From assembly GCF_016907295.1 (NCBI RefSeq), contig NZ_JAFBBR010000001.1, positions 496,001 through 560,000 of the forward strand: DNA of 64,000 bases. The letters are read 5' to 3'. A program made the translations under genes and the position numbers. The notes beneath the pieces are model-generated. The model ran no database searches, was not told where the DNA came from, and worked only from the letters and a program-made list of their open reading frames with translations. The DNA is from Microbacterium dextranolyticum. GTDB taxonomy: Bacteria > Actinomycetota > Actinomycetes > Actinomycetales > Microbacteriaceae. Positions within the stretch are counted from its first letter, which is position 1, and each line of letters begins with the position of its first letter. Below are positions 19,250 through 28,662 of this stretch, one piece after another.

Positions 19250-20068
19250 TCAGCGGGACGAGTTGGCCGTGCGGCCCCGGACGATCCCGATGAACGCGTC
19301 GACGAGCGGGGGCGTCTCGCCGTCGTCGCGCCAGGCGAGGGCCACGGGCGAGAGCGGGCCGTCCACGAGCGGCCGGTGCGCGACGTCCTTCCGGTGGTGC
19401 AGTCGCGCGAGCGACATGGGCACGATCACGACGCCGACCCCGGCCGCGACGGTCGCGATCGCCTCGCCGACGCCCGCGGGCGGATCGAACCGCGGCGCGA
19501 GGGTACCGGGCACCTCGACCGCGAGTGGTGCGTCACGGGGCACGATGACGATCTCGCCGACGAGGTCGTCGAAGGTCAGCTCATCGGCAGCGGTCAGGTG
19601 GGAGTCCGCCGCGCACACGACGACCGCCACCTCGTCGTACAGCGGGATGACATGCAGGCCGCTGCGCTCGATCGGCAGGCGCACGAGCGCGGCGTCGACG
19701 CTGTCGCGGGCGGCGTGGCCGGCGTCGGATGCCTGCGGTGCACGCAGCGCAGAGCGCTGATCGGCCATCCCCAGAGCCACCAGTTCGAGGGCGATGTCGG
19801 GGTGGCGCTCCTTCCACACGTCGATCCATTTGCCGGGCGTGGCGCCCTCGATCGCGCCGAGGCGGAAGGGTCCGGCGGGCAGGGCAGGTGCGGCGGAGGT
19901 TCTCGCCGACGAGGCGCCTCTCGTCGAGGAGGGCTTCGCGGGCTTCGTCGGCTTCGAGGCTGTGCCTCCGCGTGCGCCTCCTTTGACCGGAGCGCCCGAG
20001 CTGCCGGTATGCCGACGGGCGCGCCCCGCACCCGCGCCGCGCGCGCCGCGTCCGCCCGTCGTGGCCAT
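19250..20068 (-). CDS. LysR-type substrate-binding domain protein without HTH
   Basis: 272-aa protein. Residues about 70-265 form a LysR-family effector-binding domain (FRLGAIEGATPGKWIDVWKE; VDAALVRLP; ATVAAGVGVVIVPMSLARL). The usual N-terminal winged helix-turn-helix is missing. In its place is a basic Arg/Lys/Pro/Gly/Ser-rich low-complexity tail of about 65 residues. I choose the ATG giving MATTGGRG; an upstream ATG would add 7 residues. It may act as a ligand sensor that binds nucleic acid non-specifically through its tail, or as a partner of another regulator. No signal peptide is evident, so a solute-binding protein role is unlikely. Confidence 0.82.
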   Translation of the reverse strand: MATTGGRGARGAGAGRARRHTGSSGAPVKGGARGGTASKPTKPAKPSSTRGASSARTSAAPALPAGPFRLGAIEGATPGKWIDVWKERHPDIALELVALGMADQRSALRAPQASDAGHAARDSVDAALVRLPIERSGLHVIPLYDEVAVVVCAADSHLTAADELTFDDLVGEIVIVPRDAPLAVEVPGTLAPRFDPPAGVGEAIATVAAGVGVVIVPMSLARLHHRKDVAHRPLVDGPLSPVALAWRDDGETPPLVDAFIGIVRGRTANSSR

Positions 20069-20274
20069 GAGGCCAGCGTACCGGCGCACCGGACCCGCAC
20101 CCGCCGTGCCCCGCCATCCGCGCGCTCAGCGCGCGCGGGTCGCCGAATCCGGTCGGGCGCCGGTCGCACGGGATGCCTGGGGGCGCGCCTGCTCGAAGGA
20201 CAGAGCACAGACGCCGACCGCCGGGCGGGCGCCGCTCCCGAGGGGCCGACCAGCCGTCGGTGATGCGCCGATGA

Positions 20275-20682
20275 TCAGGCCGCGAGCCGCAGTCCGCGCT
20301 GGTCGGTGGCCACCTGCTCGCCGTCGGCGATCTGGATGTCGTCGCCGATCAGAGAGCCGCCGGCGACGCGTGCGCGCGCACCCACGACGGCGCGCACACC
20401 GATCTTCGCGCCGGAGCCGATCGCCGCGCCCGATCCGATGTGCGCGTGCGGAGCGATCTCGGCGTCGGGGCCGATGACGGCGTCGGGCTCGATCCAGACG
20501 CCGCGGCCGATGTGCGCACCGGCCGCGATCTGCACACCCGGCTCGATGTAGGCGCCCGCCTCGACGAGCGCGCTCGCATGCACCTTGGCGCCGTTGGCGA
20601 TCAGGCCTCGCCCGTTCACGTGCTTGCGGTAACGGAGCGTCCGGCCCTGATCGTCTTCGATGTCGACGTAGTTCTTGCCCAC
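20275..20682 (-). CDS. Small hexapeptide-repeat (left-handed beta-helix) protein
   Basis: 135-aa protein built of imperfect hexapeptide repeats ([I/V]xxGAx: VQIAAGAHIGRGVWIEPDAV, AAIGSGAKIGVRAV). This is the left-handed beta-helix of acyltransferase-like and gamma-carbonic-anhydrase-like proteins. It is much shorter than typical acyltransferases, and no catalytic histidine dyad is evident. The start is the GTG at 20682 because AGGAGG precedes it by 7 nt; the frame stays open upstream, but that part would overlap the divergent YitT gene. The function is unknown and may be structural or scaffolding. The start region faces the divergent membrane-protein gene across about 90 nt. Confidence 0.8.
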   Translation of the reverse strand: MGKNYVDIEDDQGRTLRYRKHVNGRGLIANGAKVHASALVEAGAYIEPGVQIAAGAHIGRGVWIEPDAVIGPDAEIAPHAHIGSGAAIGSGAKIGVRAVVGARARVAGGSLIGDDIQIADGEQVATDQRGLRLAA

Positions 20683-20779
20683 TGAAGTCCTCCTGACCGT
20701 GTCAACGATCTCCGTCCGCGGATCATTCCCGGCGTCGTGGCAGGCCGTCCGTGCCGCCGCGCTTGCGATGATGGATGCC

Positions 20780-21487
20780 ATGCCCCCCACCCCGCCCGAG
20801 GCGTCAGGCGCCCCCGTCGACGATGCCGATGAGTTCGCGACGGGCAGAAGGCCAGACCCCGCCACCGCGCCGTCGCTCGTGTTCGACGCCAAAGCCCAGG
20901 AGCACTCCATCGTCGAGGACATCCTCGGGATCGGCACCGGGACGTTCCTCACCTCGCTCGGATTGCACGTGCTCCACGCCGCGCACGCGGTCACCGGAGG
21001 CACCGCCGGACTCTCGCTGCTGCTCGGCTACGCCACCGGCTGGCCGTTCTGGGTGCTGTTCCTGGCGATCAACGTGCCGTTCGCCCTCCTCGCCGTCTGG
21101 CGTCGCGGGTGGGACTTCACGCTCCGCACCATCCTGTGCGTCGGGCTCGTCTCGGGCTGGGCGCTGGTGCACGACGCCCTGTTCCCGATCGCGACGATCG
21201 AACCCTGGTACGGCACCCTGACGGGGAACCTGCTCGCCGGCGTCGGCGTGCTGATCCTGTTCCGACACCGCGCGAGCGTCGGAGGCGTCAACATCATCGG
21301 GCTCGAGGTGCAGGACCGCACGGGCTTCCGGGCGGGCTGGACGATGATGATCTTCGACGTGCTCATCATCCTGTGCGCGCTCGCCGTGATCCCGTGGACG
21401 GGCGTCGTGATGAGCGCACTCGGCGCGGTGCTGCTGAACCTGGTGCTCGCACTCAACCATCGACCCGGCCGATACCTCGGCCACTGA
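20780..21487 (+). CDS. YitT-family membrane protein
   Basis: About 235-aa membrane protein of the YitT/DUF161 (YczE-like) type. A 50-residue polar N-terminus is followed by five hydrophobic segments. The family-typical GGTAGLSLLLGYATGWPFWVLFLAINVPFALLA region spans helices 1-2, and a second such repeat (SVGGVNIIGLEVQDRTG) lies later. The C-terminal domain that follows in long YitT proteins is absent. Alternative ATGs at 20768 and 20771 would add four or three residues; none has a strong ribosome site. The substrate of this family is not established. Confidence 0.8.
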   Translation: MPPTPPEASGAPVDDADEFATGRRPDPATAPSLVFDAKAQEHSIVEDILGIGTGTFLTSLGLHVLHAAHAVTGGTAGLSLLLGYATGWPFWVLFLAINVPFALLAVWRRGWDFTLRTILCVGLVSGWALVHDALFPIATIEPWYGTLTGNLLAGVGVLILFRHRASVGGVNIIGLEVQDRTGFRAGWTMMIFDVLIILCALAVIPWTGVVMSALGAVLLNLVLALNHRPGRYLGH

Positions 21488-21504
21488 GGCCGCAGCCGGG
21501 GGGG

Positions 21505-22278
21505 TCAGGTCTGGCAGCGCGGGCACCAGAACACGATGCGCTCGCTCGTCTCGGAGGCCCCCAACTCGGTGCGACGGATGGGGGTGCCGCAGCGGCGGCA
21601 CGACCGCCGTTCGCGTCGGTAGACCCAGTTCTGCCGCCCGGGGCGGCTGTCACCGGTGAACGTGCGTCCGTTCCGGTCGCGGTTGGCCCGGATCATCCGC
21701 GACGCGGTGTCGACTAGGCCCACGGCATCCACTTCTGTCGCGGGACGCGTCGGCAGGATGCCCCGGACGAACAGCAGCTCGTTGGCGTACTCGTTGCCGA
21801 GTCCGGCGAGATTGCGCTGGTCGAGGATCGCGACGTGGACGGCGCGCGGGTCGGATGCCACCCGGCGTGCGGCCTCGGCAGCATCCCAGTCCGGGCCCAG
21901 AAGATCGGGACCGAGGTGGCCGACCAGCTGGTCCTCATCGGAGGTCGGCACGAGATCGACCATCGCGATCTCGAAGCCGACCGCGACGGCCTGCGCTGTG
22001 CCGACGATCGCCCGCGCCTGGTGGGCGGGGGAGCGCCACGCCTCGCCCGGCCGGAAGAGAAGCCAGCGGCCCTCCATCTTCAGATGCGAGTGCAGCGTGT
22101 ACTCACCGATCCGCATCAGCAGGTGCTTTCCCCGCGCTGTCACCTCGTGCACGATCTCGCCGGTGAGATCGGCGGTGGCGTGGCGCGGCACCCGGAGGTC
22201 GAACCGCGTCACCTCGTGGCCGGCGAGAGCCTCATGCAATCGCCGCGCCGCACGGAAGACGGTGTCGCCTTCAGGCAT
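21505..22278 (-). CDS. nei: Fpg/Nei-family DNA glycosylase (endonuclease VIII-like)
   Basis: 257-aa base-excision-repair glycosylase/AP lyase. After Met removal the N-terminal Pro (Pro2) and Glu3 of MPEGDTV are the catalytic residues of this family. The beta-clamp Lys lies in HLKMEGRW, the H2TH region in LAGLGNEYANELLF, and the zinc finger is C-terminal (CRRCGTPIRR ... CPRCQT, four Cys). The PEGDTVFRAARRL start is typical of the actinobacterial Nei2 group, which removes oxidised pyrimidines. It lies 55 nt after lhr on the same strand, as in mycobacteria, where nei and lhr are also neighbours, suggesting joint action in DNA damage repair. Confidence 0.93.
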   Translation of the reverse strand: MPEGDTVFRAARRLHEALAGHEVTRFDLRVPRHATADLTGEIVHEVTARGKHLLMRIGEYTLHSHLKMEGRWLLFRPGEAWRSPAHQARAIVGTAQAVAVGFEIAMVDLVPTSDEDQLVGHLGPDLLGPDWDAAEAARRVASDPRAVHVAILDQRNLAGLGNEYANELLFVRGILPTRPATEVDAVGLVDTASRMIRANRDRNGRTFTGDSRPGRQNWVYRRERRSCRRCGTPIRRTELGASETSERIVFWCPRCQT

Positions 22279-22333
22279 CCCTCGACCCCGTCCGCATCTC
22301 AGCCATAGGTCGACCCCGCTCCGCTCGGCGGTC

Positions 22334-25300
22334 TCATCGCTGCCGCCGCAGGGTGAGGCCCTTGCTGGATTCCACGAAGCCGGCGCCGAGCAGTGCGCGA
22401 CCGGCCGGGGTGCCGTAGACGAAGGCTCCCGAGACCTGCTCGACGGTGAGCGTGTCGAGGCGGCGCGATCGGGCCGTCTCGACGAGGCTGCGGGCGGCGG
22501 CGGCGAGCACCTCGTCGTCGTCGGTGAAGACCAGCGCGGAGCGCCCGCCGCGCTCGAGGTAGAGCACGAGCGCGCCGTCGACCAGGGTCACCAGGCCTCC
22601 CGCCTTGCGACCGGGCCGGTGCGCGACGCCCTCGAGCGCCGGCCAGCCGAGCGCGGCGCCGTAGGGGTTCGCGGGATCCGTCGCCGCGAGCGTGACCGCG
22701 ATGCGGGGCGCCGGATCGGGGAGCGCGGCGTACTCGCGCAGCCGGTCGACCGTCGCGGAGACCGCGAACTGGGCCGCGCCGAGCTTCTCGACGAAGTAGC
22801 CGCGGCGCGTGTGGCCGGCGTCTTCGAACCCCGCCAGGGTGCGGTAGGCCTGGGCGAATCCGCCGGGCATCCCCTCGTTCTGCACGCTGCCGCGCGTGAC
22901 GACGCCGTATCGCTCGAGCAGCAGGCTCGCCGCGGCGGCCGTCCGCAGCGCGCCGTCGGTGCCGGCCGGGGGCAGCAGCGACCATCGGCCGCCGATGAGC
23001 GGGGGGCGCGGGGCCGGGGCGGCCCCGGTCGTACGCACACCGGCGAGCGGCGAGCCACGGAACATCCGGGCGCGCGGCGCCCGGCGCACGGTGCGGTGGG
23101 CCTGCGAGCCGCCGCCGAGCAACGAGCGGATCGGAGCGAACGTGTCGTTGGTGACGCGGGCAGTCCAGGTGAGGTTCCACAGCGCCTCGACGACCGACTG
23201 CTCGCTCTCGGCGCCGACCATGCCGGCCAGCTGCCCGGCGAAGAATGCGCCTCCGCCCGCCAGCACGTCGACGATGCGCTGTTCGAGCGCAGTCGTGGCA
23301 GACACGTCGCCGTCGCGGTCGGCGGGAGTCTGTGCCGTCGCGATCGTGAGCGCGACGGTGTCGGCGGGATGCAGCGCGATCCAGCCGTCGCGCCCGGGGA
23401 GCGATCCGTGCCCCGACCACAGCACCTCGCCCGTCGCCGTCAGTTCGTCGAGCATCGTCGAGCTGTAGTCGCGGACGCGCGAGGGCAGCACCAGCGACTC
23501 CCAGGAACTCGCCGGCAGCGGCACACCGGCGAGCTGTTCGACGACGGCGAGCACGCCGTCGACGCCATCGAGGGGGCGGCCTCCTGCCGAGCCCGAGACG
23601 TGCTGCCACGACGGCAGGAAGCGTGCAAAGGCGTCGGGCGACACGGGTTCGACCGTGCCGCGGATCGCCGCGAGCGACCGCAGCCGCAGACGGCGCAGGA
23701 CTTCGGTGTCACACCACTCCGCGTCGCCGCCCGCGTCGGACGCCGCGCCCGCCTGCGGCGGTGCGGACGGGCCGGGCAGGAAGAACCCGCTCGAGAGCCG
23801 TCCCTGCGATTCGAGTCGTTGCAGTGCCTGGCGGGCGACGGCGACGCCGATCCCGAGCCGGGTCGCGACATCCGTCGTGCGGAACGGCCCGTGGGTGCGC
23901 GCATGCCGTGCCACGAGGTCGGCGAGCGGATCGGCGAACGGTTCGAGGAACGCATTCGGGATGCCGACGGGCAGAGCGAGCCCGAGGGCGTCACGCAGGC
24001 GGCCGGCGTCCTCGATCGCTGCGAACCGGTGCGCCCCGGCCATGGCCACGGGAATCGCACGGCGGGCGTCGACGAGCCCGTCGAGAAGTGCCCCGGCGGT
24101 CGCCGCATCGGCGGATGCCCGTGCGCCCGGCTCGTCGGTGGGGGAGGCGTCGGTACTCGCCGGATCGAGGCGTTCGGCCACCTCGTCGACGCTCAGGGGT
24201 CCGAGCAGCCGCAGCAGATCGGCGATGCCCTCGACGCCGCGGGCCCGCCGATCCGGGGACAGACGCTGCGCCTCGGCCTCGAACTGCGCAATGACGCCGG
24301 GGTCGAGCAGCTCTCGCATCTCGACCTTGCCGAGCAGCTCCGACAGCAGCGCCGGGTCGACCGACAGGGCGGCCGCGCGGCGCTCGGCGAGGGGGGAATC
24401 CCCCTCGTACATGAAGGCGCCGACGTAGCCGAACAGCAGGTCGCGCGCGAACGGCGAGGGCTGCGTCGTGGTCGTCTCGACGAGCCGGATGCGCCGATCG
24501 CCGATCGAGCGCGCGAGCCGCAGCAGCGCCGGCAGGTCGTAGACGTCCTGCAGCACTTCGCGGAGCGTCTCGAGGATGATCGGGAACGTCGGATGGTTCT
24601 TCGCGACCTCGAGCAGCTGGGCCGACTTCTGCCGCTGCTGCCAGAGCGGTGACCGCTTGTTCGGGTTGAGGCGGGGGAGCAGCAGCGCGCGTGCCGCGCA
24701 CTCGCGGAACCGCGAGGCGAACAGCGCCGACCCGCCGACCTCGTCGGTCACGATCTGTTCGAGCTCGTCGGGTTCGAAGACGAACAGCTCCGCGCCGGGG
24801 GGCTCGGCCTCGGCATCCGGGACGCGCACGATGATCCCGTCGTCGCTCGCGACCGCCGACCCCTCGACGCCCAGGCGCTCGCGCACCCGCGCGTTCACGG
24901 CCAGCGCCCACGGCGAGTGGACGTGCATGCCGTACGGGGAATGCAGGATGATCCGCCAATCGCCGACCTCGTCGCGGGAACGCTCCACCGTCAGCGTTCT
25001 GTCGGTCGGAAGGGTGCCGGTGGCCTCCTTCTGCTCGGCGAGGTAGGAGAGCAGGTTGCCGATCGCGTTGTCGTCGAGTCCCGAGTCGCGCAGCCGCGCC
25101 GTGGCCTTCTCGGGCGCCGCGCCGGCGATCTCGCGCGAGAACGCGCCGAGGGCCTCGCCGAGCTCTGCGGGGCGGCCGAGACCGTCGCCGTGCCAGAACG
25201 GCAGCTTGCCGGGCTGGCCGAAGGCGGGCAGCACGTTGACCCGGTCGTGGGTGATCTCGGCGATGCGCCACGACGTGGTGCCGAGGGTGAACACGTCGCC

Positions 25301-27139
25301 GACGCGCGACTCGTAGACCATCTCCTCATCGAGCTCGCCGACGCGGGCGTTGCGGGTCTCGCCGGCGACGAACACGCCGAACAGCCCCCGGTCGGGGATC
25401 GTGCCGCCGCTCGTGACGGCGACGCGCTGCGCGCCGGGGCGCCCCGCGAGCGTGCCGTGGTCGCGGTCCCAGACGACGCGGGGCCGCAGCTCGGCGAACT
25501 CGTCAGAGGGGTACTTGCCGGCGAGCAGATCGAGGGTCGCCTCGTAGGCCGATCGGGGCAGCGTGCGGAAGGGTGCAGACCGGCGGACCGTCTCGAACCA
25601 GGTCTCCACGTCGAGGGCGCCCGTCGCGCAGGCGGCGATCGTCTGCTGAGCGAGGATGTCGAGCGGATTGCTCGGCACAGAGATCGCCTCGATGCGACCG
25701 GCGAGCATGCGCTCGGTCACGACGGCGGTGTGCAACACGTCGCCGCGGTGCTTGGGGAACAGGGCGGCGCGGCTGACCTCGCCGACCTGGTGGCCGGCGC
25801 GGCCGACGCGCTGCAGGCCGGATGCCGCAGACGGCGGAGCCTCGACCTGGATGACGAGGTCGACCGCGCCCATGTCGATGCCGAGCTCGAGCGAACTCGT
25901 CGCGACGACGCACCGCAGCGCGCCGCTCTTCAGCTCGTCCTCGACCTGGGCGCGCTGCTCCTTCGACACCGACCCGTGGTGGGCCTTCGCCAGCACGGGT
26001 TCGGCCCCCGACGAGGCGCCCGCCTGCGCCATCATCGCGGCGGGCGGCTTCGCGCCGCCGGGAGCGCTCGCGGCGCCCGCGGCCGGGTCGAGCCGTTCGG
26101 TGTAGATCTCGTTCAGTCGCCCCGTCAGTCGTTCTGCCAGACGCCGCGAATTGGCGAACACGATCGTGGACCGGTGGGCGAGCACCCGGTCGACGATCGC
26201 CTCTTCGACGTGGGGCCAGACCGACCCGGTGATCTCGGGCTGCGCGGGCGTCGAGAACCAGTCGCCGTCGCCCGCATCGCCGGCGTCGCCCCCTGCGGCA
26301 TCGGAGGTCGACGGCGGCTCGTCGGAGCGCGGCGGAGGCGGCGGGTGCAGCATGTCGTCGATCGGCACGACCACCGACAGGTCGAACGCCTTGGTGGCCC
26401 GCGGCGCGACGATCTCGACCGGGGCAGATCCGCCGAGAAAACGTGCCACCTCGTCGATCGGCCGTACGGTCGCCGACAGCCCGATGCGCTGGGCCGGGGC
26501 GTCGAGCAGGGCGTCGAGGCGTTCGAGGCTGACCGCCAGGTGTGCGCCGCGCTTGGTCGCGGCCACGGCGTGCACCTCGTCGACGATCACGGTGTGCACG
26601 CCCCGCAGGGTCTCGGATGCCTGACTCGTCAGCATCAGGTAGAGCGACTCCGGCGTCGTGATGAGGATGTCGGGCGGATCGGTGAGCAGCCGGCGCCGGT
26701 CGGCAGAGGTCGTGTCACCCGAGCGCACACCGACCGTGACCTCCGGAACGGCGAGACCGAGCCGCCGCGCCGACTGGCGGATGCCGACGAGCGGCGACCG
26801 GAGGTTCCGCTCCACGTCGACTCCGAGCGCCTTGAGGGGCGACACGTAGAGGATGCGAGTGGCGGGGGCATCCGTCGGCTTCTTCGCGGCCCGCCGCCGC
26901 GGTGCGCGCTCGTCGCCGTCGCCCGCGGGCGGGGCGACCGGCTTCTCACGGAACACCCTGTCGATCGCCCAGAGGAACGCCGAGAGGGTCTTGCCCGAGC
27001 CTGTGGGCGCGACCACCAGCGCGTGGCGGCCGTGCGAGATCGCCTCCCACGCTCCCGCCTGCGCCGTCGTCGGCTGGGCGAACGCGCCGCGGAACCAGTC
27101 CTGCGTCGCAGGACCGAACCGCTCGAGCACGTCAGCCAT
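22334..27139 (-). CDS. lhr: ATP-dependent helicase Lhr (large helicase-related protein)
   Basis: 1601-aa superfamily 2 DNA helicase, full length for actinobacterial Lhr (1500-1600 aa). Residues 1-400 hold the first RecA lobe with Walker A PTGSGKT (44-51) and the DEVH box in IVDEVHAVAATKRG. The second lobe ends in motif VI QRVGRAGHQVG. The Lhr winged-helix and beta-barrel core follow to about 870, and the C-terminal half is the Lhr-CTD. Several Asp/Pro-rich insertions (for example PPPPPRSDEPPSTSDAAGG) are low complexity. Known family activity is ATP-driven 3'-5' translocation on single-stranded DNA and unwinding of RNA-DNA hybrids. It is upstream of nei on the same strand, and SOS-type regulation is plausible but no box was identified. 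Confidence 0.96.
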   Translation of the reverse strand: MADVLERFGPATQDWFRGAFAQPTTAQAGAWEAISHGRHALVVAPTGSGKTLSAFLWAIDRVFREKPVAPPAGDGDERAPRRRAAKKPTDAPATRILYVSPLKALGVDVERNLRSPLVGIRQSARRLGLAVPEVTVGVRSGDTTSADRRRLLTDPPDILITTPESLYLMLTSQASETLRGVHTVIVDEVHAVAATKRGAHLAVSLERLDALLDAPAQRIGLSATVRPIDEVARFLGGSAPVEIVAPRATKAFDLSVVVPIDDMLHPPPPPRSDEPPSTSDAAGGDAGDAGDGDWFSTPAQPEITGSVWPHVEEAIVDRVLAHRSTIVFANSRRLAERLTGRLNEIYTERLDPAAGAASAPGGAKPPAAMMAQAGASSGAEPVLAKAHHGSVSKEQRAQVEDELKSGALRCVVATSSLELGIDMGAVDLVIQVEAPPSAASGLQRVGRAGHQVGEVSRAALFPKHRGDVLHTAVVTERMLAGRIEAISVPSNPLDILAQQTIAACATGALDVETWFETVRRSAPFRTLPRSAYEATLDLLAGKYPSDEFAELRPRVVWDRDHGTLAGRPGAQRVAVTSGGTIPDRGLFGVFVAGETRNARVGELDEEMVYESRVGDVFTLGTTSWRIAEITHDRVNVLPAFGQPGKLPFWHGDGLGRPAELGEALGAFSREIAGAAPEKATARLRDSGLDDNAIGNLLSYLAEQKEATGTLPTDRTLTVERSRDEVGDWRIILHSPYGMHVHSPWALAVNARVRERLGVEGSAVASDDGIIVRVPDAEAEPPGAELFVFEPDELEQIVTDEVGGSALFASRFRECAARALLLPRLNPNKRSPLWQQRQKSAQLLEVAKNHPTFPIILETLREVLQDVYDLPALLRLARSIGDRRIRLVETTTTQPSPFARDLLFGYVGAFMYEGDSPLAERRAAALSVDPALLSELLGKVEMRELLDPGVIAQFEAEAQRLSPDRRARGVEGIADLLRLLGPLSVDEVAERLDPASTDASPTDEPGARASADAATAGALLDGLVDARRAIPVAMAGAHRFAAIEDAGRLRDALGLALPVGIPNAFLEPFADPLADLVARHARTHGPFRTTDVATRLGIGVAVARQALQRLESQGRLSSGFFLPGPSAPPQAGAASDAGGDAEWCDTEVLRRLRLRSLAAIRGTVEPVSPDAFARFLPSWQHVSGSAGGRPLDGVDGVLAVVEQLAGVPLPASSWESLVLPSRVRDYSSTMLDELTATGEVLWSGHGSLPGRDGWIALHPADTVALTIATAQTPADRDGDVSATTALEQRIVDVLAGGGAFFAGQLAGMVGAESEQSVVEALWNLTWTARVTNDTFAPIRSLLGGGSQAHRTVRRAPRARMFRGSPLAGVRTTGAAPAPRPPLIGGRWSLLPPAGTDGALRTAAAASLLLERYGVVTRGSVQNEGMPGGFAQAYRTLAGFEDAGHTRRGYFVEKLGAAQFAVSATVDRLREYAALPDPAPRIAVTLAATDPANPYGAALGWPALEGVAHRPGRKAGGLVTLVDGALVLYLERGGRSALVFTDDDEVLAAAARSLVETARSRRLDTLTVEQVSGAFVYGTPAGRALLGAGFVESSKGLTLRRQR

Positions 27140-27247
27140 CGGTCCATCTTCGCGCGGGCCGCCGACATCGCTCCCGGATCTCGCGCCGGGCGAACGCGGG
27201 CCGATAGGATGCCGCGGCGGTCGCCTGGACGCACGCGGGGGTCGGTG

Positions 27248-27925
27248 TCAGCGGGCGGACTCCGCGAGGCGGGCGCGGAGGAAGACGACGACGTCGTCGA
27301 GTTCGTCCTGAGAGACGCTGTGGGTGAGGCCCGGATAGACCCGACCGCTGAGATCGACGAAGCCGGGCAGCCACTCGGTGCTGTGCGCGATGCGGTCGGC
27401 GGGGATGACCTCGTCGCGCGACCCTCGCCCCCAGAACACCGGCGGGCGCCGGGCCGCGAGCGCCGCGTCCGTCGGCAGGGTGCCGTCGGCGACGAAGCCG
27501 GCCAGGGCGACGACGAACCCGATGCGCTCGGGGCGCAGGCGCAGGGCCTGCAGGCCGATCACCGCGCCCTGTGAGAAGCCGAGCAGTCCCACCGGTGTCG
27601 CCGGGTCGACCGAGCGGTCCAGCCAGTCGAGCAGTACCGTCGCCGACGCGGTGATCGCGCGGGCGTCGCGCGCCTGCAGACCCTCGATAGGGAACCACGA
27701 CCATCCGGGTGCCGGGAACGGCGGCGTGAGCGGCGCGCGCACCGCGGCCACGACGAACTCCTTCGGCAGATGGGGTGCGAGGGCGAAGAGGTCGCCCTCG
27801 TGCGAGCCGTAGCCGTGCAGAAGGACGAGGAGCGGACGGCCGGCGCGCTCCTCGGGAGGCGCCGACCACTGCACCGCCTCGTCATCGATGCGGGGGACGC
27901 CGTCGGAGACCGTGTTCTCGCCCAT
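27248..27925 (-). CDS. Alpha/beta hydrolase, phospholipase/carboxylesterase family
   Basis: 225-aa cytosolic serine esterase of the Abhydrolase_2 (YpfH/acyl-protein-thioesterase-like) group. The oxyanion region is LLHGYGSHEGDLF. The triad is Ser118 in GFSQG, Asp171 in GSRDEVIP and His202 in GLTHSVS, all at the right spacing. No signal peptide. The ATG at 27925 gives the MGENTVSDG start. The natural substrate is unknown; family members cleave short acyl esters and lysophospholipids. A 66-nt divergent spacer separates it from the next gene, with GTATACAAG (27979-27987) as the clearest AT-rich promoter-like spot. Confidence 0.9.
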   Translation of the reverse strand: MGENTVSDGVPRIDDEAVQWSAPPEERAGRPLLVLLHGYGSHEGDLFALAPHLPKEFVVAAVRAPLTPPFPAPGWSWFPIEGLQARDARAITASATVLLDWLDRSVDPATPVGLLGFSQGAVIGLQALRLRPERIGFVVALAGFVADGTLPTDAALAARRPPVFWGRGSRDEVIPADRIAHSTEWLPGFVDLSGRVYPGLTHSVSQDELDDVVVFLRARLAESAR

Positions 27926-27991
27926 GCCCCCATCCTGGCATCCACCCCCGACAGGACGCGGCGTCGGGCCGGGACGGGGTATACAAGAGAC

Positions 27992-28654
27992 ATGGCCGTC
28001 CGAACCCCCGACCCCGACCCGAACGAGCGCGACGACGACGGGACCCCGCGCGATCCCCTCGCGGGCATCGGTGCGGGACGCTCGGGGCATCCCCTCGGCG
28101 ACGGGTCCTTCGGGTCGCCCGCTCCCGGCAACGCCGCCAATCCGGGCTGGCTCACCGACATCGAACTCGCCGAAGCGCGCCGGCGACTGCCGATCCTCTA
28201 CGTCGAGGCCGTGCCCGTGCGCATCGACGGCATGGGACAGGTCACCCAGATCGGCGTGCTGCTGCGCGCCACCCCGCTGGGGGAGATCACCCGATCGATC
28301 GTCTCGGGGCGCGTGCGCTACGGCGAGACCGTGCGCGACGCGCTGTTCCGCCACCTCGAGAACGATCTCGGCCCGATGGCCTTCCCGCTGCTGCCGCCGC
28401 AGCCGGTGCCGTTCACCGTCGCCGAGTACTTTCCGCTGCCGGGCGTCACGGCGTTCCACGACGACCGTCAGCACGCCGTCTCGCTGGCATTCGTGGTGCC
28501 CGTCACCGGCACGTGCGAACCGCGCCAGGACGCTCTCGAGGTGACCTGGATGTCGCCCGAGGAGGCGTCCTCCGATGCGCTCGCCGCCGAGATGGAGGGC
28601 GGCCGGTCGACACTCGTGCGCCAGGCCCTGGCCTCCGTCGGCGCGCTGCGCTGA
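27992..28654 (+). CDS. NUDIX-fold protein with degenerate Nudix box (DUF4916-like)
   Basis: 220-aa protein with a 50-residue polar, Asp/Pro/Gly-rich N-terminus and a Nudix fold (about 55-205). The Nudix box position reads G-RVRYG-E-TVRDALF-RHLENDLG. The first G and E fit Gx5E, but the catalytic REUxEE core is RHLEND, so two of the three metal-binding glutamates are replaced. Hydrolase activity is therefore doubtful and a sensing or binding role is possible. This matches the DUF4916 group I associate with actinobacteria. The gene precedes, by 8 nt, the membrane-anchored AlbA_2 gene, so the two are probably one transcript. Confidence 0.85.
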   Translation: MAVRTPDPDPNERDDDGTPRDPLAGIGAGRSGHPLGDGSFGSPAPGNAANPGWLTDIELAEARRRLPILYVEAVPVRIDGMGQVTQIGVLLRATPLGEITRSIVSGRVRYGETVRDALFRHLENDLGPMAFPLLPPQPVPFTVAEYFPLPGVTAFHDDRQHAVSLAFVVPVTGTCEPRQDALEVTWMSPEEASSDALAAEMEGGRSTLVRQALASVGALR

Positions 28655-28662
28655 GGATCGCC

